36,355 bases of DNA from LB3-1 sp036401895 (GCA_036401895.1 DASWTW010000413.1:1-36355), one strand, 5' to 3'; positions 24,609 to 33,992 are shown, numbered from the stretch's first letter. Numbers and translations: made by a program. The notes: a model not told the origin generated them from the sequence alone.

Positions 24609-25016
24609 ATGCAGTTCGATACCAAAATCGCTGTGGTGATCCGTGGCGACTTGCCGGCCTGGCAAAAGCTGAATGTCACAGCGTTTACGGTCAGCGGGAT
24701 CGCCAGTATCGAGGATGTGATCGGCGAGCCCTACATAGACGGCTCAGATCGCACGTACTTGCCGATGATCAAGCAGCCGATTCTGATCTTTGCCGCCGAT
24801 TCCGAGCAGCTGCGCGGCGTGTATGATCAGGCACTGATCAAGGATGTGCAGCTCAGTATTTATACCGAGGAATTATTCTCGACACCACATGACGAGGCCA
24901 ACCGCGCCGCCGTACGAGCGGTTCCCAGCAGTGAATTGAAGCTGGTCGGGGTGGCACTGCGGGGCCGCAAGAAAGTCATGGACAGGCTGTTGAAAGGGCT
25001 GAGCTTGCACACGTAG
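24609..25016 (+). CDS. DUF2000 family protein
   Basis: A 135-residue DUF2000 protein: KIAVVIRGDLPAWQKLNVTAFTVSGI (6-31), then GEPYIDGSDRTYLPMIKQPILIF and a late VGVALRGRKKVMDRL helix. The family resembles peptidyl-tRNA-hydrolase-type folds (PTH2) but its role is unknown. GGAAAGGAAAG precedes ATG 24609. The 27-base gap to the MarR gene makes one operon very likely. Confidence 0.85.
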   Translation: MQFDTKIAVVIRGDLPAWQKLNVTAFTVSGIASIEDVIGEPYIDGSDRTYLPMIKQPILIFAADSEQLRGVYDQALIKDVQLSIYTEELFSTPHDEANRAAVRAVPSSELKLVGVALRGRKKVMDRLLKGLSLHT

Positions 25017-25153
25017 CGGCGCCGTGATCCTGCTTTGGACCAGCAGTGTGCCAGAATTGTTTGGGATTTTGTAACCTTGATCGAGGTAATGGGGCCAGAG
25101 CAGCCCTGACGCTGTGTTAGAAGGTAGCATCAAGGCTGCTGGTCGGCGCGCTG

Positions 25154-25582
25154 TTATGCCTGGTTGCCCATGAGCGAAGTCATATCGAGATAACAGCTGC
25201 ACCGGTCGATCTTGCCGTCGCGCAGATGGTTGATCATACAGAAGTAGAGATCCACCGAGCGACCGCTGGCCGGCCCGCGCCCGATCGGACCCGCGAGCGG
25301 ACCGGAGTGTGTCGCGTGACCGACGGCCTCGACGACCTCCCACTCGTCCGTCACGATCAGATTTCGGATCTCAACCTGGTTATCCGGCATCGCGTTGTGC
25401 CAGGCCTGGACCATCTGGCGGAAGCTCTCACGGCCCTGACCCTTGGTGTCGGTCGGCGTGTTGTGCCAGGCGACATCCTCGGTGGTGAGCGCGTGGATTC
25501 GATCGTAGTCACGTGCATTCCAGGCCTTGAATAACTCCTGCGAGACTGAGTTTTCCAGCTGAGCCTTTTCATGGGCTGTCAT
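25154..25582 (-). CDS. SnoaL-like polyketide cyclase family protein
   Basis: A 142-residue NTF2-fold protein of the SnoaL/ester-cyclase group. Seen are ELFKAWNARDYDRIHALTTEDVAWHN, the RESFRQMVQAWHNAMPDNQVEIRNLIVTDEWEVVEAVGHATHSG strand series split over residues 51-94 and a late DGKIDRCSCYLD. GGAGAG precedes ATG 25582. Substrate unknown; no biosynthetic cluster is near. Confidence 0.82.
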   Translation of the reverse strand: MTAHEKAQLENSVSQELFKAWNARDYDRIHALTTEDVAWHNTPTDTKGQGRESFRQMVQAWHNAMPDNQVEIRNLIVTDEWEVVEAVGHATHSGPLAGPIGRGPASGRSVDLYFCMINHLRDGKIDRCSCYLDMTSLMGNQA

Positions 25583-25682
25583 GGGTTTACTCTCCTTGTG
25601 TCATCAGGGACGCGGCTGACGACGTGATCAGGAGTGTTCGGTCCCTACGCTACAGGTCTTCAGGAGGCATGTTTTTGGTAGC

Positions 25683-25892
25683 CTACTCGTCAGCCGTGAT
25701 CGGCGGATCGGGCTGCGGGTTGAACTCGGGTACGCCAGGCGGATCGGGCTGTGGGTTGAAGTCAGGCGCAGCGACGGGCGGATCGGGCTGCGGGTTGAAC
25801 TCGGGTGCAGCGACGGGCGGATCGGGCTGCGGGTTGAACTCAGGCGCAGCGATGGGCGGATCGGGCTGCGGGTTGAAGTCGGGCGTGGTCAT
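25683..25892 (-). CDS. Small FNPQPDPP tandem-repeat protein
   Basis: A 69-residue protein made of five FNPQPDPP units spaced 13 residues apart (12 for the fourth), separated by (I/V)AAPE or PGVPE linkers. A strong AAGGAGG stands seven bases before ATG 25892, so it is very probably translated; a longer frame to 25973 is not supported. There is no signal peptide or membrane segment. Function unknown. It could be a structural, binding or precursor peptide; no modifying enzyme gene is adjacent. The DNA repeats have a 39-base period. Confidence 0.7.
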   Translation of the reverse strand: MTTPDFNPQPDPPIAAPEFNPQPDPPVAAPEFNPQPDPPVAAPDFNPQPDPPGVPEFNPQPDPPITADE

Positions 25893-26252
25893 GGCCGAGC
25901 CTCCTTGCACAGCGCGGCTAGGCACGTGCGACACCTGGTGGAATCCGTCTGCCGCGCACATACGGAGCCACACAAGCTAGGCGGGGCAGCGCTCGTGCGA
26001 GCGACTGGCTGCGAGGGATGTGGTGAAGCGGTATGGTGCCTCGGCCAGACGCGCGATGTCGCTGGGGGGCGGCTCGCGCAGCGCGTGATGCGTAGGGTGA
26101 TGCACAGGTTACTAGCAAGCATAGCATAGAGATCTATCAACGACCTTGCAGATCGTATGTGAGCGGCCAGTCACAGTCGGCGCGACGCCGACGACAAGGG
26201 CCGATCCCAGACTCGGGATCGGCCCTGCATGTGCGTGCTAATCGACGTCCGG
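25893..26252. other. Intergenic stretch
   Basis: About 360 bases without a supported gene. It holds the front region of the FNPQPDPP gene and the hairpin at 26197-26226. The frames that cross it have no ribosome site or recognisable domain. Confidence 0.5.
26197..26226 (-). terminator. Hairpin terminator after the deacetylase gene
   Basis: A perfect 12-base stem, AGGGCCGATCCC (26197-26208) and GGGATCGGCCCT (26215-26226), with the loop AGACTC. It begins 26 bases after the polysaccharide deacetylase stop on the minus strand. No long U-run. Confidence 0.65.
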
Positions 26253-27011
26253 TCAGGAGACCTTCTTGATAAAGCTCGACATCGTCTCGCTGCTCACGAT
26301 CATGTTGCGGTTGAGCGCCAGGAAGTTGTCGGCGGGCGTCGTCTTGCCGCCCGAGACCGTGAAGGCCATCTTCACGCCCACATCACGCAGCGCCGTCTGC
26401 GCGGTCGCGTCGGTGCGTCCGTACGGATACGCCAGGAACTGCGACTTCTTCCCCGTCACGCCACTGATGAAGCTGTCGGCGCTGCTGACCTCGGCGTACG
26501 CCTCCGCATACGTCAGCGTTGATAGGTCGGCGTGGGTTTGGGTGTGGTTCTGGATGTCGTAGCCCTCGGCGGCGAGCGTTTGGAGCTGCGCGGAGGTGAG
26601 ATGACCGGCGGTGTTGACCCAGCCCGAGACGGCGAACTGCGTGGCCTTGAAGCTGTACTGTCGCAGGACCGGAACGACGTTCGTCACGAAGTCGGAGGTG
26701 CTGTCGTCGAAGGTCAGCAAGATCGGCCTGGCCGGAGCCGGCGTTTGAAGCGTCATAATGCTGTAGTACTCGTCGACTGACAGCGTCGTGAAGCCATTGC
26801 TTGCCAGGTAGGCCATCTGCTCCCTGAACTTCGTCAGCGAGAGCTGGTAGCGGCCGCTCGGGCTGGTGGAAACGACGTGGTAGCACAGTACCGGGATCGA
26901 AACATTGGCGGCGATCACATCGGACGCGGCGGGCTGAGCACCAGCGGCGTGACCGGAAGCCGGCAGCAAGAGGCCAAGGGCCACGATCAGCGTAATGAAG
27001 AGATGTTTCAT
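26253..27011 (-). CDS. Secreted polysaccharide deacetylase (CE4)
   Basis: A 252-residue exported NodB-type deacetylase. A signal peptide covers about residues 1-22 (core LIVALGLLLPASG, cleavage near HAA). The catalytic domain has PVLCYHVV (40-47), the TFDDS motif with Asp102 and Asp103 (100-104), and the metal-binding HTQTH (156-160). It should remove acetyl groups from peptidoglycan, chitin or xylan; with the xylan operon next to it, acetyl xylan is possible, but the sequence alone cannot decide. AAAGG precedes ATG 27011. Confidence 0.9.
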   Translation of the reverse strand: MKHLFITLIVALGLLLPASGHAAGAQPAASDVIAANVSIPVLCYHVVSTSPSGRYQLSLTKFREQMAYLASNGFTTLSVDEYYSIMTLQTPAPARPILLTFDDSTSDFVTNVVPVLRQYSFKATQFAVSGWVNTAGHLTSAQLQTLAAEGYDIQNHTQTHADLSTLTYAEAYAEVSSADSFISGVTGKKSQFLAYPYGRTDATAQTALRDVGVKMAFTVSGGKTTPADNFLALNRNMIVSSETMSSFIKKVS

Positions 27012-27089
27012 GGGTACCTTTCTACTACAGCCAGTGCGATGAATACGTGTGTTTGCCCGGCCGCGCGCTCCTGCTCACCGCCTGGCGCG

Positions 27090-28043
27090 CTATAGCTGCC
27101 CGACGAGATCAAAGAGTCGAGCGCGCTCTTCGGCCTCATCGCCAACGGGGGCGCTGGTCAGCAGCAGCTCGTCGAGGCCGGAATCCAGCAGCTCCTGGAG
27201 CCGTACCGCAACGCTATCGTTATCGCCCATGACCACCAGGCTGTCGATCAGCGCATCGCTGGCCTGGCCATTCTCCACCGGGTAGCCGGCGGCGGCGAAC
27301 ATATTGGCGTAGAACGGCAGTCGCGGATAGTAGGCGAGGGCTTTGCGCGCCGCCTGGCGGACGGCCTCAACATCTCGACTGAGCGAGACCCACACATGGG
27401 CGACCAGCGGCGGCACTGGCCGGCCTGCCGCCTGCGCGCCCGCCTGCATCGCCGGTAGCCCGACATTTTGCAGGTAGGAGGGCGGACAGTTCCATGAGAT
27501 CGCGCCGTCGGAGACTTCGCCAGCCAGCCGAAACGCGCCTTCACCCAGCGTCGAGATCAGCAGCGGCACCTCGGGCGGATTGCTCAGCGTCGCGTTAGCG
27601 GTTATAAACTGGCCGCTGTGCTCGATCCGGCCTTCCCAGAGCACGCCGCGCAGCACATCGATATATTCGCGCAGATGTACCAGCGGCGACTCCATCTTGA
27701 TGCCGTAGGTCGGCTCGATCGCGGGACGGTGGCTCGGCCCGACGCCAAGCCGGATGCGGCCCGGAGTGAGCGCCGCGATCGTCGCAGCCTGCTGGGCTAG
27801 CGCCAGCGGATGGCGGGGATAGGTCGGTACGATCGATGTGCCGAAGCGAATCTGGCTGGTGCGCTGGCCGGCTGCCGCATACAGTGTCAGCGAGTCGATC
27901 GTTGTTGGGCCCTGGGTCATCCAAACCTGCCGCACGCCGCTCGACTCCGCCTGCACAATAATATCCAGCAGCGTGGCCGCATCCGGCGCTCCGATCGAGA
28001 TGCCCAGCCGATCCCGAAGCTTTCCCGCTTGTCCAAGACTCAT
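27090..28043 (-). CDS. LLM-class flavin/F420-dependent oxidoreductase
   Basis: A 317-residue luciferase-like monooxygenase-family enzyme. It has the N-terminal LGISIGAPDAATLLDIIVQAESSGV, a beta-alpha barrel with FGTSIVPTYPRHPLALAQQAATIAALTPGRIRLGVGPSH (about 66-104, split by eye into strand and helices) and LVVMGDNDSVAVRLQEL near the end. The TPGR-x-x-LGVG segment is typical of F420-dependent members, so F420 or FMN is the likely cofactor. AGGAGAG precedes ATG 28043. It is the last gene on this strand after xylA, with a 71-base gap, so it may not belong to the sugar operon. Confidence 0.87.
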   Translation of the reverse strand: MSLGQAGKLRDRLGISIGAPDAATLLDIIVQAESSGVRQVWMTQGPTTIDSLTLYAAAGQRTSQIRFGTSIVPTYPRHPLALAQQAATIAALTPGRIRLGVGPSHRPAIEPTYGIKMESPLVHLREYIDVLRGVLWEGRIEHSGQFITANATLSNPPEVPLLISTLGEGAFRLAGEVSDGAISWNCPPSYLQNVGLPAMQAGAQAAGRPVPPLVAHVWVSLSRDVEAVRQAARKALAYYPRLPFYANMFAAAGYPVENGQASDALIDSLVVMGDNDSVAVRLQELLDSGLDELLLTSAPVGDEAEERARLFDLVGQL

Positions 28044-28114
28044 TGTTCTCTCCTGTGAATTAAGACTTCTTTACCAGTGTACTACGTTCAGCGGACAAGC
28101 AGGGACACCTCGGC

Positions 28115-29278
28115 TTAGCGGACGCCGAGCAAGACCTCGACGGTGAGCTGATCGAGGCGCTCGTAGGGCAGGCCGCGCGCGCCCAGCGCTGCGCGATCGA
28201 AGGTGTGGGCCTTGAGCGCCTCGGCCTTGGCGGCGCTGTAGCCGCCGCTCCAGGCGGGCAAGCTGCCGTCGTCGGCGTTGATCTCCTGCAGCAGCGCCTG
28301 GATCTCGGCGTCCTGGTTCCACTGGCGCGCCTTCTCGGCCAGGATCAGGTACGTGCGCATACAGCCGCGCGCGAAGTCTTTCACGCCGGCGTAGTCCTCG
28401 GTGCGGAAGGCGTGCGCGTCGAAGTGCCGGCTGCCGCTGTAGCCCACATCCTCCAGAAACTTGACCAGAAAAAACGCGTTCTTGGGATTGACCATGCCGA
28501 AGCGGAAATCCTGGTCGTAGCGGCCGGGCGCCTGGTCGTTGAGGTCGATGTGAAACAGCTTGCCGGCCTCCCAGGCTTGCGCCACACCGTGGAGGAAGTT
28601 CAGCCCGGCCATCTGCTCGTGCGCGACCTCGGGATTGACGCCGACCATCTCGGGCTGATCCAGCGTGTTGATAAAGGCGAGGGCATGGCCGACCGTAGCC
28701 AGGTAGATGTCGCCGCGCGGCTCGTTGGGCTTGGGCTCCAGGGCGAACTTGAGGTTGTAGCCCTGATCCTGGCTGTAGGCACACAGGAAGTTGAGCGCCT
28801 CGCGAAAGCGCTTGGTGCTCTCGGCAGGATTCTTGGTGGCGTCGCTCTCGATGCCCTCGCGCCCGCCCCAGAAGACGTAGACCTTGGCGCCGCACTCGAC
28901 GCCGAGATCCATTGAGCGCATGGTTTTTTGCAGCGCATAGGCGCGCACGGCGGGATCGTTGGCGGTAAACGCGCCGTCTTTGAAGGCCGGATCGGTGAAC
29001 AGATTGGTGGTCGCCATCGGCACGACCAGGCCGGTTTCCTGCAACGCGGCCTTGAACTCGCGCACGATGCGGTCGCGGTCGGCGAGCGTGGCGTCGATCG
29101 GCACCAGGTCGTTGTCGTGGAAGTTGACGCCGTAGGCGCCGCACTCGGCCAGCAGCTGCACCAGCTCGACCGGCGAGAGCGGCTTGCGCACGGGTTCGCC
29201 AAAAGGATCGCGCCCGACATTGCCGACCGTCCACAGCCCAATCGTAAATCGATGCTCCGGTTTCGGGGTGTAATCCAT
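28115..29278 (-). CDS. xylA: Xylose isomerase
   Basis: A 387-residue xylose isomerase of the Streptomyces type, in which all key residues keep the standard numbers: His54 and Asp57 in NFHDND, Glu181 and Lys183 in EPKP, Glu217, His220, Asp245, Asp255, Asp257 and Asp287. It converts D-xylose to D-xylulose with two Mg or Mn ions in the cytoplasm. ATG 29278 has AAGGAGG at good spacing, which fixes the start against an upstream in-frame one. It is the last sugar gene of the operon. No xylulokinase is seen in the window. Confidence 0.96.
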   Translation of the reverse strand: MDYTPKPEHRFTIGLWTVGNVGRDPFGEPVRKPLSPVELVQLLAECGAYGVNFHDNDLVPIDATLADRDRIVREFKAALQETGLVVPMATTNLFTDPAFKDGAFTANDPAVRAYALQKTMRSMDLGVECGAKVYVFWGGREGIESDATKNPAESTKRFREALNFLCAYSQDQGYNLKFALEPKPNEPRGDIYLATVGHALAFINTLDQPEMVGVNPEVAHEQMAGLNFLHGVAQAWEAGKLFHIDLNDQAPGRYDQDFRFGMVNPKNAFFLVKFLEDVGYSGSRHFDAHAFRTEDYAGVKDFARGCMRTYLILAEKARQWNQDAEIQALLQEINADDGSLPAWSGGYSAAKAEALKAHTFDRAALGARGLPYERLDQLTVEVLLGVR

Positions 29279-29332
29279 CAGAATCCTCCTTCTTTGCAGG
29301 TCGCTGGTGCGTCGAAGCACACGCAGGATTAG

Positions 29333-31717
29333 TTACTCGATAGTGACGCCTGTCGCGACGATCTCACGCTGGCGATACTCGGCAAGCTGGCCCGTAAGCT
29401 CGACGATCTGCTCGGCGCGAATATCGGCGGAGGACGCGCCCACGGAGAAGTGGAACGTGCCCGGCTCGACGACGAAGCGCATCTGGGGATCGTAGAATGC
29501 CAGCCGCGATGGATGAATCGTGAAGGTGACGGATCGGGCCTGGCCTGGGTCGAGCGGCACCCGCGCAAAGCCGACCAGCATCTGATCCGGCCGCGCCACC
29601 GAGGCGATCTGATCCTGCACATAGAGCTGCACAACCTCGTCGCCTGGCCGCTCGCCGGTGTTGCGCACGCTCAGCGCGACCTCGATCGGATCGCGAGTGG
29701 TCGCGGCTGTAACCGTGAGCTGCTCGTAGGCGAAGCTGGTGTACGACAAACCGTGGCCGAAGGCAAACAGCGGGCTGGTCGGGCTATCGGTGTAATCGCC
29801 GAAGAACATCGAGCGACCGCCGCCCGCGCGATAGCCAGCATAGACCGGCACTTGTCCGACCGAGCGTGGCAGCGTCACCGGCAGCCGGCCGCTGGGCGAC
29901 ACCGCGCCGGTCAGCACATCCGCCAGACCGCTGCCGCCCTCCTCGCCCGGTGGGAAGAGCTGAAGCAGCGCGCCGGCATGAGCGGCGACACGCTCAAGCG
30001 AGTGGACGCGTCCGCTCAGCACCACCACCACCAGCGGCGTGCCGGTCGCGGCCAGCGCCTCGATCAGCTCGGTCTGCACGCCGGTCAGCTCCAGATTCGT
30101 CGCGTCGTTGGCCTCGCCGACCGTGACCGGCCGGTGCAATCCGCTCTTTCCGCCGACAACGACGACTGCGACATCGGCCGCACGTGCCACCTTGACCGCC
30201 GCGTCGAAGCCCGAGCCATCATCGCCCAGCACGTCGCAGCCTTTGGCGTACATAACCTCGACATCGTCGCCCAGCGCGGCGCGCAGACCAGCCAGCGGCG
30301 TGACATGCGGCGTGAAATGTGGTCCGGGCGCGTAGGCGCCGCCCGCGTGCGGCGTCAGCCCTTCGCCCTGATTGCCCATCAGGTTTTCGGGATTCGAAGC
30401 TTGCTGCCGGGCCAGATAGATGCTTTCGAGATGCGCCGGATAATGGTAGTCGCCCTGGAGCAGCCGCTGATCGTCTGCGCCGGGCCCGATCACCGCCACA
30501 TGCTTGACCTGCGGCCCTAGCGGCAGCGTGCCGTCGTTGGTCAGCAAGATCACGGATTCGGCGGCGGCCTGACGGGCCAGCGCGCGCTGCTCCGGCGTCT
30601 GGAATTTAGCGCTAGCCGCCTCGGCATCGACGTAGGGCTGCTCGAAGAGACCAAGCTGGAACTTCATCCGCAGCACGCGCCGCACCGCCGTATCGACAAC
30701 CTCGATCGGCAGCCGTCCAGCCTCGACCTCTGCGATCAGCGGCTGGCTGTAGAAATCGGTCGCGGGCAGCTCCATGTCGAGACCGGCCGCCAGCGCCAGC
30801 CGCGCGGCCGCCCCACGATCGGCGGCGACTCTGTGGAAGCGCAACAGCTGCGGGATCGACCAGTAGTCCGCCACGACAGCGCCCTCAAACCCGAGCTCGC
30901 CGCGCAGCAGATCGGTCAGGATCGCCGGGCTGCTGGCGCAGGGCAGCCCATCGACCGATGCGTACGAGTTCATGACTGCGGCCAGACCGGCATCGCGGAT
31001 CACAGCGGCGAATGGCTCGGCGTAGACCTCGCGCAGCTCGCGCGGCCCAAGCTGCACCGGACCCCAGTTGCGCCCGCCCTCGGACAGCGCGTAGCCCAGA
31101 AAATGCTTGCCGGTCGCTATCACGCCGCTGCGCAGATCGTCGGTTTGCAGGCCGCGCACATATGCCGTCCCGAGCGTGCCGGTCAGTACCGGATCTTCGC
31201 CGTAGCTCTCCTCCACGCGGCCCCAGCGCGGATCGCGGGCGATGTCGAGCACCGGAGCCAACCCCAGCCGCGCGCCGACCGCCAGCATCTGCTCGCGAAT
31301 CACGCCCGCGATCTGCTCGATCAGCGCCAGGTTCCAGGTCGCCGCCAGGCCGATGCCCTGCGGAAACGTCGTCGCGTCGCGGTGGCAAAACCCGCCTACC
31401 GACTCCTCATGCACAAAGATCGGAATGCCCAGGCGTGTGCGCTCAACCGCGACCTGCTGGATCGCGTTCATCAGCGCCGCGCTTTCGCGAGGCCGCAGCC
31501 CGGTCGAAGCGCCGATCCGCGTGACCTGGCCCATGCCGTGCGGCATTTTGGCGGCCACAAAATCCGCGTCGAAGGTATCGTCGTGGACCAGCGTTGTGCT
31601 CCACAAACAGCCGAGCTGCGCGATCTTTTCTTCGAGCGTCATCCGCTCAAGCAGATCCTCGACCCGCTCGTCGAGCCGCCGGGCTGGATCTTTGTATCGT
31701 GGTTGCGGGTCGGTCAT
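29333..31717 (-). CDS. Glycoside hydrolase family 3 enzyme, likely beta-xylosidase
   Basis: A 794-residue GH3 protein with no signal peptide, so cytoplasmic. The nucleophile is Asp284 in VVADYW; GKHFLGYALSEGG (203-215) and RDPRWGRVEESYGED (161-175) are substrate-pocket motifs. The (alpha/beta)6 sandwich with the likely acid/base follows (about 390-600), and an Fn3-like domain ends the protein (about 640-780). GH3 enzymes remove terminal glucose or xylose; xylA and a GH8 oligoxylanase in the same operon favour xylose. The ATG is one base after the TGA of the GH8 gene, so translation is coupled. Confidence 0.92.
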   Translation of the reverse strand: MTDPQPRYKDPARRLDERVEDLLERMTLEEKIAQLGCLWSTTLVHDDTFDADFVAAKMPHGMGQVTRIGASTGLRPRESAALMNAIQQVAVERTRLGIPIFVHEESVGGFCHRDATTFPQGIGLAATWNLALIEQIAGVIREQMLAVGARLGLAPVLDIARDPRWGRVEESYGEDPVLTGTLGTAYVRGLQTDDLRSGVIATGKHFLGYALSEGGRNWGPVQLGPRELREVYAEPFAAVIRDAGLAAVMNSYASVDGLPCASSPAILTDLLRGELGFEGAVVADYWSIPQLLRFHRVAADRGAAARLALAAGLDMELPATDFYSQPLIAEVEAGRLPIEVVDTAVRRVLRMKFQLGLFEQPYVDAEAASAKFQTPEQRALARQAAAESVILLTNDGTLPLGPQVKHVAVIGPGADDQRLLQGDYHYPAHLESIYLARQQASNPENLMGNQGEGLTPHAGGAYAPGPHFTPHVTPLAGLRAALGDDVEVMYAKGCDVLGDDGSGFDAAVKVARAADVAVVVVGGKSGLHRPVTVGEANDATNLELTGVQTELIEALAATGTPLVVVVLSGRVHSLERVAAHAGALLQLFPPGEEGGSGLADVLTGAVSPSGRLPVTLPRSVGQVPVYAGYRAGGGRSMFFGDYTDSPTSPLFAFGHGLSYTSFAYEQLTVTAATTRDPIEVALSVRNTGERPGDEVVQLYVQDQIASVARPDQMLVGFARVPLDPGQARSVTFTIHPSRLAFYDPQMRFVVEPGTFHFSVGASSADIRAEQIVELTGQLAEYRQREIVATGVTIE

Positions 31718-31718
31718 A

Positions 31719-33026
31719 TCAAAAGTCCTTTGGTGCGTAGATGCGAAAGTTGCCGCTCACATACAGCAGCGCCAGCAGATACAGCAGCCCATCGTAGTAA
31801 CGCCATGTGCCGGTCGGCGGCTGAAGCTTCCACAGCGCGTCGACAAACGCTCCGGCGCGTGCCTGATCCGTAGCGGCCAGACTGGCGACGGCGTTCATCG
31901 CGATCAGGCCCGGCGAGCGATCCTCCGACAGCGGCTTGCCGTCGAGCGTGTACTGGTTGACATAAACGCCCTGGCTAGCGAAGAACGCCTGAAGCCGATC
32001 GCAGAGCGCGCGCTCACGCTCGTCGGCGCCAAACCAGGCGTAATCCACCGCCACATTGCCGATCGTGCGGAAGGCGTCGAAGCGAAACGCGTCGTGACCG
32101 CCCACGGCTTTGGGCGATCCGTCGAAGTTGGCGTAGTCGGGCGCGAGGCCGGTGGTCGGGTGGCTGGTCTTTTGGAAAAAATCGCGGCTGGTCTTGGCGG
32201 CTGCCAGCCAGAACTGCCGATCGGATTGCTGCTGATCCTCGAATCCGGCTGCCCAGCGGCCCCACAGCTCGTAGAAAGCCGGCAGATGGTACGAGGGATC
32301 GGTAAAGGTTGCCTCATCGCGCCACGGCACGAACACCACCTGGCGCTGCTCGCGATCGAACATATTCGTCACGCCGGTGTGGGGCGCGCTCATATCGGTC
32401 TTGTGCAGCATCGTGTTGAGGATCGCGTTGGCCTCGGCCTGATAGTCGAAGCGATCCGCTCGATTGCCCCAGCGACCTGCCGCGAACAAGAGCGCCGTCG
32501 CGAACCACTCCTCGCCGTCCGAGGCCGGATTCTGATCGATCTGGGAGCCATCCTTGCGGTTATGCCAGGCGAAGTAGCCGCGCCAGATGCCCTGCTGATG
32601 CTGCATGTAGGTCTTGGCCCAGTTCCAGAGCGCGTCGAACTCAGCCTGCTTGTCGAGCTGGACCGCAATCATCATGCCGTAGGACATGCCCTCGGAGCGG
32701 ATGTCGTCGTTGCCGATGTCCTTGACATACGCCAGCGGCCCGTGCTCGTTCGCGCCGGCCGGATAGTAGACCCGTCGCGTGTCGTCGGTGGAGACGAACA
32801 GGCTGTGCCAGGCGGCATCGATCCTGGCCGCAATCTCCTGCTCGCTTTTGCCGCGCTCGGCGAACAGGTTGCGATACACGCCGCTCTCCGAGGCCGGGCG
32901 CACAAGCTGCTGCGTAGGACTTGCCATTGTATTTACTCCAGACGTACGACCACAGGCGCTGAGCAGCGCGGGAAAGGCAGCCGAGATCGCGGTCAGTTTG
33001 AGAAACTGCCGGCGTGAATAGATCAT
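31719..33026 (-). CDS. GH8 reducing-end xylose-releasing exo-oligoxylanase, Tat lipoprotein
   Basis: A 435-residue GH8 protein close to the Rex type. The N-terminus has the twin-arginine motif SRRQFLK (4-10), a hydrophobic stretch and the lipobox LSAC (Cys25), so it is probably exported folded and anchored outside the membrane. The catalytic acid should be Glu112 in the SEGMSYGMM motif (111-119), and GIWRGYFAWH, YDGLLYLLALLYVSG near the end are also typical. Rex enzymes cut xylose from the reducing end of xylo-oligosaccharides. GGAG precedes ATG 33026. It lies between the ABC permease genes and GH3 gene in one operon. Confidence 0.88.
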   Translation of the reverse strand: MIYSRRQFLKLTAISAAFPALLSACGRTSGVNTMASPTQQLVRPASESGVYRNLFAERGKSEQEIAARIDAAWHSLFVSTDDTRRVYYPAGANEHGPLAYVKDIGNDDIRSEGMSYGMMIAVQLDKQAEFDALWNWAKTYMQHQQGIWRGYFAWHNRKDGSQIDQNPASDGEEWFATALLFAAGRWGNRADRFDYQAEANAILNTMLHKTDMSAPHTGVTNMFDREQRQVVFVPWRDEATFTDPSYHLPAFYELWGRWAAGFEDQQQSDRQFWLAAAKTSRDFFQKTSHPTTGLAPDYANFDGSPKAVGGHDAFRFDAFRTIGNVAVDYAWFGADERERALCDRLQAFFASQGVYVNQYTLDGKPLSEDRSPGLIAMNAVASLAATDQARAGAFVDALWKLQPPTGTWRYYDGLLYLLALLYVSGNFRIYAPKDF

Positions 33027-33107
33027 AGGTACTCCGCAGCGAGCATTATTTCATTCGCCACACATGCTGGGAACGTAGCCCGTGAAGTCTATGTTTGATC
33101 GTTCTGA

Positions 33108-33992
33108 TTACTTCACTGCGCCGGCGGTTAATCCTTCGACGAGCCGCCGCTGAAGCACCAGGAACAGAATAATAATCGGGATCGTGACGGCCACAGCGCC
33201 CGCGCAGACCAGATCGTAGCGCGCCTGGTTGTTCTGATTGCCCGCGAAGAGCAGCAGGCCCAGCGGCACGGTGCGCAGCCGCAGAATGCTGGCGAAAAAC
33301 AGCTCGTCCCAGGCGGTCAGAAAGATAAAGATGCCGGTCGAGATCAGGCCGGGGCCGGTCAGCGGCAGCACAATCTTATAGAACGCCTGGAAGCGCGTCG
33401 CGCCGTCGACCATCGCCTGCTCTTCGAGATCGACCGGAATCGCCGCGAAAAAGCTGCGCATAACCCACAGCGAGATCGGAATATAGAAGCCGGTGTAGAG
33501 CAGAATGCCGCCCAGGTTGTTGCCGATCAGCGGAATGCCCAGGTTGTTGCGCACCCACAGGAAGCTGAGATACAGCGGAATAAAAAAGAGCGTGCCGGGA
33601 ATCAGCTGTGTGCCGGTCACCGCCAGGCTAAACAGATCTGAGCCGGGAAAGCGAAAGCGCGTCAGCGCGTAGCCGGTGAGCGCCGCAAAGAACGTGCCGA
33701 CCACCGTCGCGATGCCGCAGATAATAAAGCTGTTGCGGAAATACAGGCCGAAGTTAGCCTGCTGCCACATCTCGGGATAGTTCGACCACTGCCAGGTCTC
33801 GGGCAAAAAGCTGTTCGAGCTGAGAAACTCGCGGCCGGTCTTGAGCGAGCTGACGAACAAAAACACGATCGGCAGCAGCAGCAGCAGAATCAGCGCGAGC
33901 AGTAGCAGATTCAACAGCACGTCGGTCGCGCGCGTATTCGTGCGGCGACGGGTGGCTGATTCTGATCGAGGAAGTGAGATCGGGAGAGCCAT
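33108..33992 (-). CDS. Carbohydrate ABC transporter permease (MalG type)
   Basis: A 294-residue inner-membrane permease with six hydrophobic segments, the first at about 28-50. The EAA loop that contacts the ATPase is EEQAMVDGATRFQAFYKIVLP (about 195-215). It belongs to the CUT1 sugar family. AGAAGGAG precedes ATG 33992, 16 bases after the stop of the other permease. It imports the sugar captured by the binding protein at the right edge. Confidence 0.93.
   Translation of the reverse strand: MALPISLPRSESATRRRTNTRATDVLLNLLLLALILLLLLPIVFLFVSSLKTGREFLSSNSFLPETWQWSNYPEMWQQANFGLYFRNSFIICGIATVVGTFFAALTGYALTRFRFPGSDLFSLAVTGTQLIPGTLFFIPLYLSFLWVRNNLGIPLIGNNLGGILLYTGFYIPISLWVMRSFFAAIPVDLEEQAMVDGATRFQAFYKIVLPLTGPGLISTGIFIFLTAWDELFFASILRLRTVPLGLLLFAGNQNNQARYDLVCAGAVAVTIPIIILFLVLQRRLVEGLTAGAVK

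Noticed and set aside
25700..25890. The plus-strand frame with GGSGCGLNSG repeats across the FNPQPDPP gene
   Set aside because: The minus-strand reading has AAGGAGG at the right distance and a clean acidic-proline repeat; the plus-strand reading has no ribosome site.
29450..30520. A 356-codon plus-strand open frame inside the GH3 gene
   Set aside because: It is the antisense of GH3, rich in Arg and His from codon bias, and shows no domain.
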